From contig CM026430.1 of the NCBI GenBank assembly GCA_014871385.1, positions 2,707,040 through 2,771,039 on the forward strand: a stretch of 64,000 nucleotides of DNA, given 5' to 3'. Numbering within the stretch: the first letter of the stretch is position 1; the number at the start of each line of letters is the position of its first letter. Source of the stretch: Ceratodon purpureus (Eukaryota; Streptophyta; Bryopsida; Pseudoditrichales; Ditrichaceae). Both the position numbers and the translations under genes were made by a program. Below the pieces are notes generated by a model, which saw nothing but the letters and a program-made list of their open reading frames with translations, searched no databases and had not been told where the DNA came from. Of this stretch, positions 25,566 through 37,399 are shown piece by piece.

Positions 25566-25767
25566 TCTAGACATCTTGTTTCGGACTCAGAAGATGATCT
25601 AGACATCTTGTGTCGGACTCAGAAGATGATCTAGACATCTTGTGTCGGACTCAGAAGATGATCTAGACATCTTGTGTCGGACTCAGAAGATCTAGACATC
25701 TTGTTTCGGACTCAGAGGATCTAGACATCTTGTTTCGGACTCAGAAGATCTAGACATGTTGTTTCGG
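25566..25767. repeat. Minisatellite with 32-bp and 29-bp units
   Basis: Six complete copies and one partial copy of a unit starting TCTAGACATCTTGT and ending GGACTCAGAAGA(TGA). The first three units are 32 bp; the next three are 29 bp and lack the TGA. Variation among copies is only one or two bases, so the array is young. Confidence 0.85.
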
Positions 25768-27470
25768 AGGAACTGTTGAGCTTGGTTGTGAACTGAGTCC
25801 GTCGATATTCTATGATGAGAGTGAGTTTGCATGTGATGAGCTTGTGGTGAGGTAGGATTCGAAGCTGTTGCTGTTGCCGGAGGGGATTCGAAGCTGCAGG
25901 AGTGATCGATCTGGGAGTGTGGATATTGCGGTGGCGCCGCCAGGGGGTTGTCTGAGTTAGGGAATATGTTGCAAGTACAATTGTCTGATTGGAAGGTACT
26001 ATGTGTTTCCATGGAGCCATTGGCTGGGCCAGTAACTCTGCACTGCCCATTGCCCAGGTTGGTATTGGTGGGCTTTCTCAGGGTACTGCACACTAAGGTA
26101 AGGTAGCCTGTCCTGTAACCAACGACTTAAGCAATCTGACCTATATTTAGCAGTGGTAAATCCAAAAAACAATTATGACCGCATTCATAATAGGATTTCA
26201 TGGGGATTGCAAAAAATTGCAACATATAATTTGCATTTCTCAATTTCATTCAAAATCCCAAAGTGCAAAGTAACTTGCCACCCATACTTGATATACTATT
26301 CTCCTATGATCAAATTGTCGTGGTCCTATTTTCTATTAATGATCAAACCCAAAACTAGGGCCACTACAAGATGCATGAACTAAAAACTACTCTTGCTGAA
26401 AATGACAACTAGTGGCTCACGTGCTCCCACGCCATACTCCACTCCACATCAACACAAAACCACCCATGCAAAGATCCTAAATTTGCGCAAGTCAAACAAT
26501 TCACGGAATTCAGTTTATACTCTGGTTGGTTGCAAGACAAGTCAACCTAATGGTTTCGGAGTGGTGGTTGGTATTAGGACATGTTACTTTAGTGGCACCA
26601 ATTCGTGACTGAATTTCAGATTTGCATATGTATTTAGACTTGTAAAAGAATATAATTAGAATTTTTGGATGCTCCGCAAAGCTATTGCAAAGGCATCCCT
26701 TAAATAAACAATTTTTGAGCATTTCCACATTTTTCTATGAATTTTTACGTCTAAAAGCTGAGGGTCATCATTAACCACTCTTAGAGTCCTGGTTTTTGAT
26801 GCAAGGTAGGATTCTGAAAATAGAACGCTTTTGCACCAATTAGAACCAATGAGCTAATCTCTCAATTTTCCCAAGCTTAGACGTGATTATAACACTCTTG
26901 GACACTTTCTGAAACCAAGCTCGTTGGTTTTTAACACCTAGCCACCAAATAGTAGAGGTCAAGAATTGGACCAGCTCACAAAATTGGTCCCCCCACCTTA
27001 TGGCTAAAGGTTGAGAGTTTGGAGAATTCAACCAATCAAATTGTAAAAATAATGGAATTGTTTTCTTGAGTTTTATGCTAAAGCTCAAAGTTTAAAGTCG
27101 GATATCCTCCCAAGCATTCATATGGCAATACTTTTTGTGAATTTTAGCACCAGCAGTTTGTACTATGGGCAAGAATTTAGGTTAAAAAGATTGAAAACCC
27201 AAACTTTCCTATTAATTTGAATTATCTTTTTAGTTGAAATATGCATACAAAGGTGAGAAACTCAAGCTTTCAATGGCTAGTCATCCTCCACGTGCCTTGT
27301 CATACATTGATGATCAGCCTTTTCACATTCATTTGCACAAGACTTTTATTGGTCCCAAAAAAAGATTGGTTTCAATTGGCCACCAATACTTAATAATAAT
27401 GTGTTTTTATTTTCTCTATACTAATATGTACACTACTTTATACACCTTCATGTATTTCTTTTTACCCCTA
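25768..27470. other. Gene-free DNA, turning AT-rich
   Basis: An open frame of about 130 codons on the - strand near 25692-26093 overlaps the minisatellite and shows only low-complexity Ser/Thr/Asn/His composition; it is not supported as a gene. From 26100 on the DNA is AT-rich and nothing was recognised. Confidence 0.45.
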
Positions 27471-27474
27471 AACA

Positions 27475-28293
27475 GCCATTGTCCTAGAATGGGCATTTTT
27501 GGACTTTAGGCAGGTTCCTAAAATGTCAAATTTACTTGAAACTTTTTGAATTCTTTTGTGGAATTTTTTTTTTCCTGGAGGTTTATGGGAATAATTTATT
27601 TTATATTTTTGGATGAAATGAGGAAAAGTAAAGGGATTTTAAAGATTTCAGCCAATCATTGGGCAGGTTCTTAGCCACTATGAATGCAACAATTTCTGCC
27701 CAAAACTGCCAAAATCTGCCTAAAGACAAAACTTTGAAATTCCACCAAAAATCGAGATTTAAGTGTTTTTCAAAAATAAAAATTACTATATATATAGAGG
27801 AGGCAATAGAGCATGTTTCCACCGTTTGGATTTCCAATCCAAGGATGTTTTATATGCTATTTGTATTGTTAAAAACGGCCTTTGTGTGTGAATTTCAGCA
27901 TACCCTCCTTTTGGAAATTGACGATTTTCTCAAGGTTTCACACCTTGCATGGGCATGAGATTTTGTGGACATATACCTAACTCACCTAGAAACAAGAATC
28001 TAAAAAGGCTCTTTCCAAATCTACTCAAAAAAATGGTTTTTTGGACCCCAAAAGAATGATGTCCCCCTTTTGTAGGGTAAAAAATATTTTTCTTCAACTT
28101 TGAATGTTACGATCTCTAAAATGGTAAGGAATGAGACTGTGAGATTTGGTAGGCCTATAGACATAGAAGTTAGATACAAGATCTTATGGTTGGAAATACC
28201 AAAATTGATTCCAATTTTGCACTATCCGGCTTGCTTTCAAAAGGGACTATTTGGAGGCAGTTTTGAGCAAAAACACCCTTGAGTCTTTAGGGG
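27475..28293. mobile_element. TTAA-flanked CCCC element, copy 1 (819 bp, non-autonomous)
   Basis: Starts CCCCTAAA after TTTA and ends TTTAGGGG before TTAA. Near the right end it carries a motif (AGATACAAGATCTTATGGTT, 28169-28188) that recurs at the same relative place in the copies at 36319-37395 and 54000-54927. No transposase frame. Site and end bases recall piggyBac-type elements; PIF/Harbinger with a TWA target is the alternative. Confidence 0.5.
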
Positions 28294-28297
28294 TTAA

Positions 28298-29638
28298 TTT
28301 TTATTTTTTTAATATTTTGTGAATTTACAAATATTTGACTCATTAGCCTTGGACTTTGGGCTTGGTCCATGAGGCTTCACACTATAACTAGTCAAAAGAG
28401 CCAATTTGTATATTTTTCCATATGTTTTTAATAAGAAACTTTGGACTTCAACCATACATTGGTTCAGAAATTTGGGAGATTTAGATTTGGAACTTCAACC
28501 CTACATGAAGCAAACCTCAAGTTAAGTTGACACTAGACACGTACCTTAAATTCATTCATTCAATTATTGTTCATCACGTAATGTAAACCACAAATTATTT
28601 GTGGTTTTTGACATATTGTAATTTTGAAGAGTTTTTCAAGTTTATGATGGTAGTGGAAATGGTTGAAAGTGCTGTGGCATGAAATTTGGTGCTAATGAGG
28701 TGAAAGAGTACTGGTAATGGAACATAAAGTGAATTCAAATTAGTTTTAAAATGAAGACATGGTGGGAGGAAGCTTGTTAATATATAGTAATCTTTAGTAT
28801 GACTTTAAGGTGATTATGCACAAATTAAATGGTCATTATTAGTTTTTGCTTGGACAATTAATGAACTTGTGAAATGCCATTTTTGAGCTTTTGCAGAAAG
28901 CACTATTTCAAAATAGATTCATTTTTAATTATGAGGTTGTTATTTTTATTGTATTGATTTTCTAAAATTATTTTCTATTCACCCAAAACATTTGATGTTC
29001 TACAAAATATCCTATTTTGGTGGTTATAGATTAAGGGGGCAATGACTCGACAGCCAACACAAAATCTCTTAACCATAAGTTTCAAATTTAAGACCACCAA
29101 TTAAAGCTTCATATTCAAACTCACTAATTTCACCAAAAATTCCACAAAAATCAATGTTACATATTTGATAAATGATGATATCTGTCAATTGTATGTCATG
29201 AGAATTTTCATAAATTTTGGTTCAAAAATAAATTTCTTATAATTTTCTGATGTATTGATAAAGCAAATTCATATCAATTTCAAAATATGCTAAAAATAAA
29301 TTAGTTGTCTTATAATAAGCACAAATTAATATGTTTGTAGATAGAAACTATCACTCTCTAAATTTGCAAAAACTACCATTTCGTGGTTTTTAATTTTAAC
29401 TGATAATTTCTACAAAACAAGTCAAATTTTTAAAAAAAATTCAAAACAAAGTGAAAAATAGCCTTGTAATTTTTATTTAATTAGATGAGCTCAAATTAAA
29501 AAAATTGGTAAAAAAAAAAAATTGTCCAAAAATGCCTAAACAAACCAAAATACACTAAAAGGCGCTCAATTTTCACTTTTATTTTGGAAGTTGAAACACC
29601 ACATATATTCACAAAACAACCTACGTAATTTGAAATGT
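28298..29638. other. AT-rich gene-free DNA
   Basis: More than two thirds A+T by eye, with no long open frame, no inverted repeat and no clear tandem array. Confidence 0.5.
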
Positions 29639-30544
29639 ATACCGTAGGTTAGGGGCCGGTTCGACACTTCTTTGTCGAATAATCAATTAAAGTGAAAAAA
29701 TTGCATTCGACACCTAAAAATAATTTACTAATCATTTCGGCAATTTTCTCCTTAAAATTATAAATTCCATCATGTTATCAAGACGAAGTCTTTTCATCAA
29801 GTTAGCATGTGAGATTTGAGTAAGGAGTTCTAAGAATGCTCTGTATTTTATACAAGTGGAGTGGAGTTGTGTCCAACAATCCATGTGGGATATGTGAACA
29901 TTGAGGTGAAGCACCTAGTTAGTCTTTATTTTTATAACATGCATAGCTTTTGCATGAAGTCTTCAAATGACATCAAATTTGTTGGAGGTTAAAGAGTACT
30001 TCATTCCTAAGATTTTCTTAGACCAAAACAATTCCAAAAAAGTTGTTCCTCTAAGCACAAATGAGCTTTGAAAAACTGTTAGAAACGCAGTTTGACACAT
30101 AGATCTTTACAATGTTTTTCTGTCTATATCTTTTGCATTAAAACTTATTTTAACACAAAATTTGTTGGAAGTGGAAGAAGGCTTGATTCCTCAACTTTTT
30201 TAGTTTGACAAAATTCCATTAAACTTCATCTTCTATGCTTAATTGGACTCCAAAAATTTGTATACAACACATCTCAAAAACCTCACCTAGAGTCTTGCTA
30301 CGTCTTAACCCATACTCTTTGTGGACTAAAGTAAGTGGGTTTGATTACAGAAGGAGTACCTTCTTCCCATTGAATCTTACACACACCTTCCATTTAGGGT
30401 TTAACCTAATGAATTTAATTTATTTCCTCAAATGCTTCCTGTATTTTAGATTGATTCCGGCAATACTAAGTAATAATTTCAAATAAAATTCAACTTATAA
30501 TTTCTGAATTATTTAGTGTCGAACCGGCCCCTAACCTATGGTAT
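29639..30544. mobile_element. 906-bp inverted-repeat DNA element, superfamily unclear
   Basis: The ends are 30-bp inverted repeats with one mismatch, at 29639-29668 and 30515-30544; their core is TAGGGGCCGGTTCGACACT. The interior is AT-rich with no frame over 85 codons, so it is non-autonomous. No direct target duplication could be fixed because the near-palindromic outer bases blur the boundary. A hAT-like reading (ends TAGGG) lacks the expected 8-bp duplication. Confidence 0.65.
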
Positions 30545-30558
30545 GAAGGAATAGCTAA

Positions 30559-30997
30559 GAGCATCCCCAATCGGGCGTCATACAGCCAAGCTAACGCAAT
30601 ATGCCGAGCCGCTAAAAAAAAAAGGCCCCAATAGTCTCTCCGTTGTCCACGCTACCCTAGCGCGACCCCGCCATACAACCCCGGTCACGTCAAATTTTCT
30701 CCATATACCGGGAGATAATTTCGACACGCCAAGCAAACGGCAAACTAATTAATAAATGCTTGCCTCAGCCCACGCATTGGCCGAGACTCCCTGACACCAA
30801 GGGTCCACCACCAGACCCGCACACCATGGCGAAGCATAGCCAACGGCAACCACCACGTCGACACCGGGACTTGATCCCGGGACCCCTTCACGCTAAACCA
30901 TTGGAGCGTTTTGCACGCTAAATTGACGTGCCACACCAAATAGTCACGCCAAGCGCCGTTGGAGGGGCTGCTTGACGTGTACTGATTGGGGATGCCC
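30559..30997. mobile_element. PIF/Harbinger-type MITE, 439 bp, TAA target duplication
   Basis: Begins GAGCATCCCCAATC and ends GATTGGGGATGCCC, with TAA directly repeated on each side (30556-30558 and 30998-31000). A three-base TWA duplication and GGGCATCYCCAA-like ends are typical of plant Tourist/Harbinger elements. It is GC-rich against AT-rich flanks and lies 14 bp after the 906-bp element. Confidence 0.8.
30864..30900 (-). other. tRNA-like (pol III box) module inside the MITE
   Basis: On the - strand CCGGGATCAAGTCCCGG forms a perfect T-arm: five pairs around a seven-base loop, containing the B-box pattern GATCAAGTC. A box-A-like TGGTTTAGCGTG lies just upstream (30889-30900). The spacing is shorter than in a real tRNA and there is no acceptor stem, so it is a tRNA-derived or SINE-like remnant, or chance. 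Confidence 0.35.
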
Positions 30998-31000
30998 TAA

Positions 31001-33072
31001 GTACCACTAAAAAACATTCACTAGCAGAAATGGATGAAATCTTTTATTCTTTATACTTATGTGACCAATAAAAGTTATCTAAAAATGTGTCACAATGAAG
31101 CTTTACAACATTTGTAGGTTAACAGCTTTACTTATAAAGCTTTCATTTATTTCCTAAAAGATTCAAAATTCAAAGCAATAATAATTAGATTGTAGATCCA
31201 ATTTTTGATAATAAAACATCATGGTCCTTCAATTTATGAAGCATTGACTACAAATCAACTATAGGATTTTCAACAATGTTTTCAAAAAAATTATAATGTA
31301 TATTTGAGACTTTAACATTTAAGATTAGATGGAAATTCCACTTCAAAAACTTCAAATGCTTATACTTTGTAGAAGTCATCTTACTCAAAAAGTTTTTACA
31401 AAATTAACTCTCATTTTGGCTTATAAATGTAATGACCTCAATAAATTTTACTAAACATATTCTTACAATATATTGAAATAAATTTTCTTCATAAAAACTA
31501 AATTGTTTATCTTATTTTTGATCAACATAAGTAACATATGTGACATAAATTTTTTTAACATAAAAAATGTTTTTTTTGTTGAATTATAACATCTCAACCA
31601 TTACATGCAAAATCAAAAATAAAAAATTAAATAAAATGGACTACAAATGACAAACCGGCATCCATTGTAAGTAATCCAATATAATTTAATGACACTTGAC
31701 AAAATTTCCAACTTGAGTAAAGGAAAAAGCATGAAATCAAGCAAAGTTTCTAAGTTTGCTCAATTTAATTCAAAAACTTGTACTAAGTTTCATTTAAATT
31801 AATGCACTTGCGTGCTTGCCAAATGGATCTTCTATCATTCAATGTCTACATCTAAAAGTCTTATGTGTATCCATTATGTATAGATTTTCAAATGGACTTT
31901 TAATATGATATTTTTGAATTCTAATTTTAGGTAGATTAAAACATTTGATTTTTACATTTTAGCAAGTTGAAGTGAAGATGCAATAATGTAGATATATTCA
32001 ATATGGTCAAATACTTAAATAGTTCCATATTATTTCAACTTATGGGCTAAAATAATTGTGATAGAACCTAAATTTATCTTTATTACAACCTTCATTATTG
32101 ATTATTAAACATTGAATGCCTGAGATTCTCATCTCTACTTTTAATGTTTCTATTATTTGCATCATTAATCACTTTTATTCCTTACTTTTCAAATTCACAA
32201 CTTGTTCATAATATCACCAAAATTTATGAAATTACTTGAATTGGACTCAGTTTTCAAATGCTAACGTGGTTACCCCATTCTCAACTGAATAAGCTGGTAT
32301 TGCAAGGGAAATGAGCATAATCGTTGGGACAAAATTTACACAAATGAGCCAAGTACATAAAAACCTACTGCAGGTGGTTTGAGAATTTTAGAAATTACTG
32401 TGAATTAATTATGATTTACGGAATGGAAAAAGGGGGCTGTCCTATTTCCAAGTCATAGGCTCCTCTATTTACGACAATTTTCAACCCACACACGAACATG
32501 CATTGCCTATTTTCAACTGAGTTTCTCCCAATTCCATCTTGATCATATTCTGAGATGCACTTTGATACAAACAATGAACCATATCTAAAAAGTCATGTCC
32601 CAATGCTTGTGCATCTCATTTCCAACACCCCAAATCGCCCTAGCCACTAAACCATTACTCCTGCTACTATTTATGCCCTAAACTCAACCCATTTCCAATT
32701 GCATATGTAGGTATAGTGGTTTTTTAATTTTACACCATTGGTTTTGATGCCAAACTATAGCCGTTGGAATAAGGAGCTAGTTGGGAATGGGGAAACCACC
32801 TTAACACATGCAAGTCATTTTTGTGTATATAGCTTAGTTTCTATTATAGAAATTTACTTACTCTTGTCAAAATAGGTATAATTTATGATAGACTACAAAT
32901 TTGAGTTGCAAGATCTGCTAATGATGCCATAATTGTGGATCCAGACACTTACAATAAAATATCAAGGAACTCAAGTAGCAATAAGGAGAAGAAAAACTTC
33001 AAACTATGAAGGAGACCTTGAATAAAGTTGGTTCCATTACGAAGCTTAAAACCCCCTTTATACATAGACTAA
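31001..33072. other. AT-rich gene-free DNA
   Basis: Long AT-rich stretch with only short frames. No coding or terminal-repeat signal was recognised. Confidence 0.5.
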
Positions 33073-33668
33073 GGGCCAATTTACATCTAGGGGCCGGGCA
33101 AACTTTTCTTGAGGCCAATTGCTTGAAATTTCAGCCCATTTTTGGGTTGGGGCCGGCCTCAAGTCCTCATTATAATAAGATTAGAATGGGGGCCGATTTT
33201 CCCATATGTAAAGGCCTTCGGGCCAAGAAGCCGGGCCAATTCAGTAAATCTAGAAAAAAATCAATTATTAATAGTGGACATGAAGGAACAATGAAGGATA
33301 TGGTGGGTGAGAGTGTCAAGGGCTCCTTCGTCGTAGCTACGAGGTGGTGGGCTCAATACCCCGCGGCTGCAGAATCAATGTAATTGGTTGAAGAAAGAGG
33401 ATTTTTAAATGTGAAATATGTTTTTAATAAACTCTGACATTGGCCCCGAGGCCAAGAGTTGGCCTTCCATTCTCGGTGCACCCAATTCACCGAGCTCGGG
33501 CCATGTCAGACCTTGCATTTCTTGTTTAAAATCATTCTGCCACCAACTTGGCCCGGCCCCTAGGTGTAAAGGGGTTGGGGCCAATTTTTTCCTCTCAACC
33601 AATCACGATTGAAGATTTCAGCCCTCAAAGGGGCTGAATTGGCCCGACCCCTAGGTGTAAAGCGGCCC
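33073..33668. mobile_element. TAA-flanked inverted-repeat element (Harbinger-like), 596 bp
   Basis: Ends are GGGCC-(A/G)-(A/C)-TTTACA-(T/C)-CTAGGGG-(C/T)-CGGGC and its inverse, with TAA repeated on each side (33070-33072 and 33669-33671). The right terminal sequence occurs twice, near 33548-33590 and at the true end, as a tandem duplication of about 95 bp. The interior is rich in GGCC words and not coding. Confidence 0.7.
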
Positions 33669-34624
33669 TAAGGCTGGATGGAAGCTTTGCCTAATTCAAA
33701 ATGGTTGAGGCTCCAATCTGGTCTTGGAAGTTTCTACTCCAAGTTTGGAGTTGATAGCAAGAAGACCTTATCCAATTGCATCAATCGAGCCCAAAACGTT
33801 TTGGCGTCAAAACAATACCACATATGATGCCACATAGGATAAATTGAAGTTCCATCCTAGTATAAAGCACTTGAATCACACCTGCAATAATAGATCAATT
33901 CTATTGGTTGAAATTTAAAATTTTTGGATGACCCTTCAATCCGAGGTACAATAAAAAAATACCCTTGGAACTCCCTGGTGAACCCTAGGTGGGCCCCAGC
34001 AGAACCTTCCAACTTGCAGGACATTGGCCACATGTCCTGCGAAGAGATTCTCCTATCTAAATTTGGGTCGTAGAACCCGAGTTTGGCAAGAAAAATTCTT
34101 CAAAAAACTATAGAACCTTGAGTTTGTGATCTCAGAGTTCTACATGTAGAATGTGATCAAAGTTCTACATTCTAAAAAAGGGTCTCTTAGGAGTTCGATG
34201 AGTAGGGTAGAATGTCTTTAAACCGCCAACTTAAGCATTTTGGTATAGGTGTGGAGCTGCTATGTATTTTCTGAAATTTTCATCAAGAATGATTCGGAAG
34301 GCAGTTTTTTCCGAAATTAAATAGCAAAAAATCAATTTATTATGAATTTTGTTAGCGAAAAGTGTCCAAGACCTAGAAGCAATCAGTAGGCTCTTCTTGG
34401 TTACCACCAAACCTCTATTAGTTGTTGGTCATGGTTGAACCTTATACCGTAAATCAATGAGTCAAGGAATTTACCCAATTAATCCAATCAACTATCTTTA
34501 AATAGAATAAAATAATATTTTGTAGATCCAAATATCTAACATGAGATGAGCAATATAAGATTCAGAGCATGAACATTTGGAAGGGTGGTCTACGACTCTA
34601 CTGGTTGGTTTTGGGGCTGATCGG
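33669..34624. other. Gene-free DNA with weak repeats
   Basis: No gene. A stretch near 34230-34340 (around CTTAAGCATTT) resembles 35095-35220, a diverged repeat pair. Confidence 0.4.
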
Positions 34625-34629
34625 TTTAA

Positions 34630-34980
34630 CCCTTAAACGTCATTTTGGGTACTGGGAGGGCAACCGGAAATTGGATCACAACATCTTTTGAACTTGGGCA
34701 TCATGAATAGTGCATTTTTTGAACTTGGGCATCATAAATGAACCAATCAATGATGAGCTTGCAACCTATGTGCAACCCCAACCTACCTACCATAATCCTT
34801 TCCAAAGACAAATCACTAATACAAATTGCAAATTGAATTGTAAAATTTCACTTTCAAAGTGCATCATAAGAAGGTGATTAGAATGATATAAAAAAATAAG
34901 TGAAAAGTTGAGGAGAAGAAGAGCTATAGAGAAGATTCTATGGAAATCCAGCCCCTCGGGTGGAGAAAGACGTTTAAGGG
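34630..34980. mobile_element. TTAA-flanked CCC element, second family (351 bp)
   Basis: Begins CCCTTAAACGTC and ends GACGTTTAAGGG, a perfect inverted repeat, with TTAA on each side (34626-34629 and 34981-34984). The interior is non-coding. It shares the target and first bases, but not the interior, with the CCCCTAAA family. Confidence 0.65.
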
Positions 34981-34985
34981 TTAAA

Positions 34986-36019
34986 GACATTCTACATTAG
35001 GGTGCTCCCTTCAATCCGGCCCAAGTATAAAGTAACCCTAAGTCCACCGGACAGTCTAGCACCGATACTGTAAGGTATACACACTTATGACCGATAACTT
35101 AAGCATTTCAGCATAGTAAATCTTGGGTTTTCAGTAAGGAGTTATTTTTCGTGAGTAGTATCATAAGGTTCATGAAGAATGAGCATTTTTTCAAAATTAA
35201 TTCAGTAAAATTCAAATTACTACAAATTTTTTTGTTCAAAAGTTAGGATAATCCATAACCGACATATAGATGTACCAATGACCGACAATACTCAGATTAG
35301 TGAACAAACATATGACTACTTGATTCCGTCACACTCACAGAGGCATTCTATTGGAGGATGCATCCTAAATCTACTGTTCATCAAATTTTTGGCTACTTAT
35401 CTGTCATGAATGGGAAGCCTACATATCAGTCATGGGTTCATTCACCTTCATGGGTGTGTATACCTTACCATATTTAATCATCGCATAGGCACCAATTTGC
35501 AAATCGATGTCAACTTGGCATCAGGGAACTGGCTTTTCTTTCGATGGAAGTAGGCTTTGACGCCCTTCTGATTCCAAAACAACAAGTAAATGAACTTGTC
35601 AAGGTTGAGTTTACTCCCCGTAATGCTACAGTTCTCTGGAGTCTGTACCGGCGTTTCTGCGTCTAGATCTAGACGGTCATTGCGGTGCCATGGCCAGTTG
35701 GACACCCTATGACCGTGTGCAGATCTAGACGCTTTGCTTTGGTTCTGTGGCATCTTTTATCCGAGAAGTTTAGTTCTATTGTGTTATTGAGGTATACACT
35801 GCATATCCTGGAACGAAAGACATTCGTTGTTTTTTAACACTAAAGTAGTATTGAAAGATGGACATGCATGGGTAATCATTTTGTTCATTGTCATTATGTT
35901 GTTTCTAGGTTAGATCCACTAAACCTCCAATATCTAGAACTTAAACCAGTTTAAGACGGATTTAACATGTTTTTAGTTACATGTGTTTTTAATGACGTAC
36001 TTCTGCGCCTTCGAGGAGT
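34986..36019. other. Gene-free DNA
   Basis: Includes the diverged partner of the 34.2-34.3 kb repeat and an uncharacterised open frame of about 90 codons on the - strand near 35478-35753 with no recognisable domain. Confidence 0.4.
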
Positions 36020-36314
36020 CCATGATGTATAGACGCATTGTCGTCGTGAACATAGTCAATTCCAAGGGCACCGAATCTATTGATAATAGAACACCTTGGA
36101 TAGCATGCTTCAAAGAGAATGCACTTAATTGTATGTTATTCAGGATCATTGACATTTGGAGTGTTTTTACTAGACTTTTTTCGGTTGTATTATGGCCGGG
36201 CATTTTCACTATCATTTTGTGTTTGTCAACGATTTGTAGAACGAAGGCTGATGAATGGGAAGCATTGTTGTATAACGATCACAGAATGTGCTTAGTTTGT
36301 AGCTCTATGCAGAC
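36020..36314 (+). repeat. Diverged copy of the 3' flank of the TIR gene
   Basis: Matches 43715-44040 in order over about 300 bases; shared blocks include CATTTTCACTATC, TTTTGTGTTTGT and ACAACGATCA-like words. The match resumes after the inserted element at 37400 (TTGCTTTGCTT). It may mark the end of a lost TIR-gene paralogue; no coding part of one was found. Confidence 0.6.
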
Positions 36315-36318
36315 TTAA

Positions 36319-37395
36319 CCCCTAAAGCATCAACTCAACAGTTTTGGTATGATTTAGGGTCCGGTCAGGCTCCCTATGAGTCAAATTTTACCGGATGTGG
36401 CTGTAACTTTGGCACAGCATGGGAAATTGTCATATCTTTCTAACAAGACCAAATTTCACTTTCATCGGGCCCGTAGTTAAGAAATAAATCGTGTTTAAAG
36501 ATCAAAATTCAATTCAGGGCAGCTCGGGCAGGTTTGTGGCCGATGCAAGTGGTGTACCAAATCTATGACAATCTACAGTGACTTCCAAATGATCCTTTTG
36601 TGAAATCGTTTCGCAATGTTTTTTAAAACTTGATTTTGAAAAATCCAACCGTAGGATCTTGTTCAAAGCCATCAAATTAGTCTACTTACCAAATTTTATT
36701 AATTTTGACCGTACGGATCTTGAGATATATTCAGTCAAAGTTCCAAGTTTCATAAAAACTGTCAAACAGATCTACAGTGATTGGGTCACCTTCATCACCC
36801 ATTTTTCCTTCACCATTATCTCCTCCTAAACCACTATAAAATTCATATCTATTTCGGATTTGTTTATTTTTTAGATTTTTTTCCTCCACAATTTCTTTTC
36901 CATACAAATGCACGTATACACCGTTCGGATTTCAAAAAATAAATGATCTTCTTAGGCATTTGTAGTGTGGAAAAAGAGCCAGTGTACATGCATTTCATTT
37001 GACTCCCGTCACTAGAAATGTGGTTTTCCAATGCTTCTCTGTGTTGTATTCTCTTCAATTTTTTTGAGCATACTCCCAACTCACTTTAGAATCCAAAACT
37101 GAAGAGCCTCCAACCACAAGATCTCAAAAAATTGGCTGTTATACTCTCCGAAGTGTGGCTGTCCTTGCCGGGCAGGACCAAAAAAAACTTTTCACTCAAG
37201 TTCAAACCTTATGATCTTCCAAACGGTGAGGAATTACAGTCTAAAATTTTGTGTACACATACATGTACAAGTTAGGTACTAGATCCTACGGTTAGATTCT
37301 TCTAATTACGTTTAAATTTTCATAATTCTAACTTGAACTAAAACAGGGCAGATTTGAGGCAGAATTTGGGATTTTATGGCCAAATGCTTTAGGGG
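36319..37395. mobile_element. TTAA-flanked CCCC element, copy 2 (1077 bp)
   Basis: Begins CCCCTAAAGCAT and ends ATGCTTTAGGGG, perfectly inverted, with TTAA at 36315-36318 and 37396-37399. The related sequence at 44030-44050 runs through the insertion point uninterrupted, which fixes the element as an insertion. The family motif is at about 37274-37295. No transposase frame. Confidence 0.75.
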
Positions 37396-37399
37396 TTAA

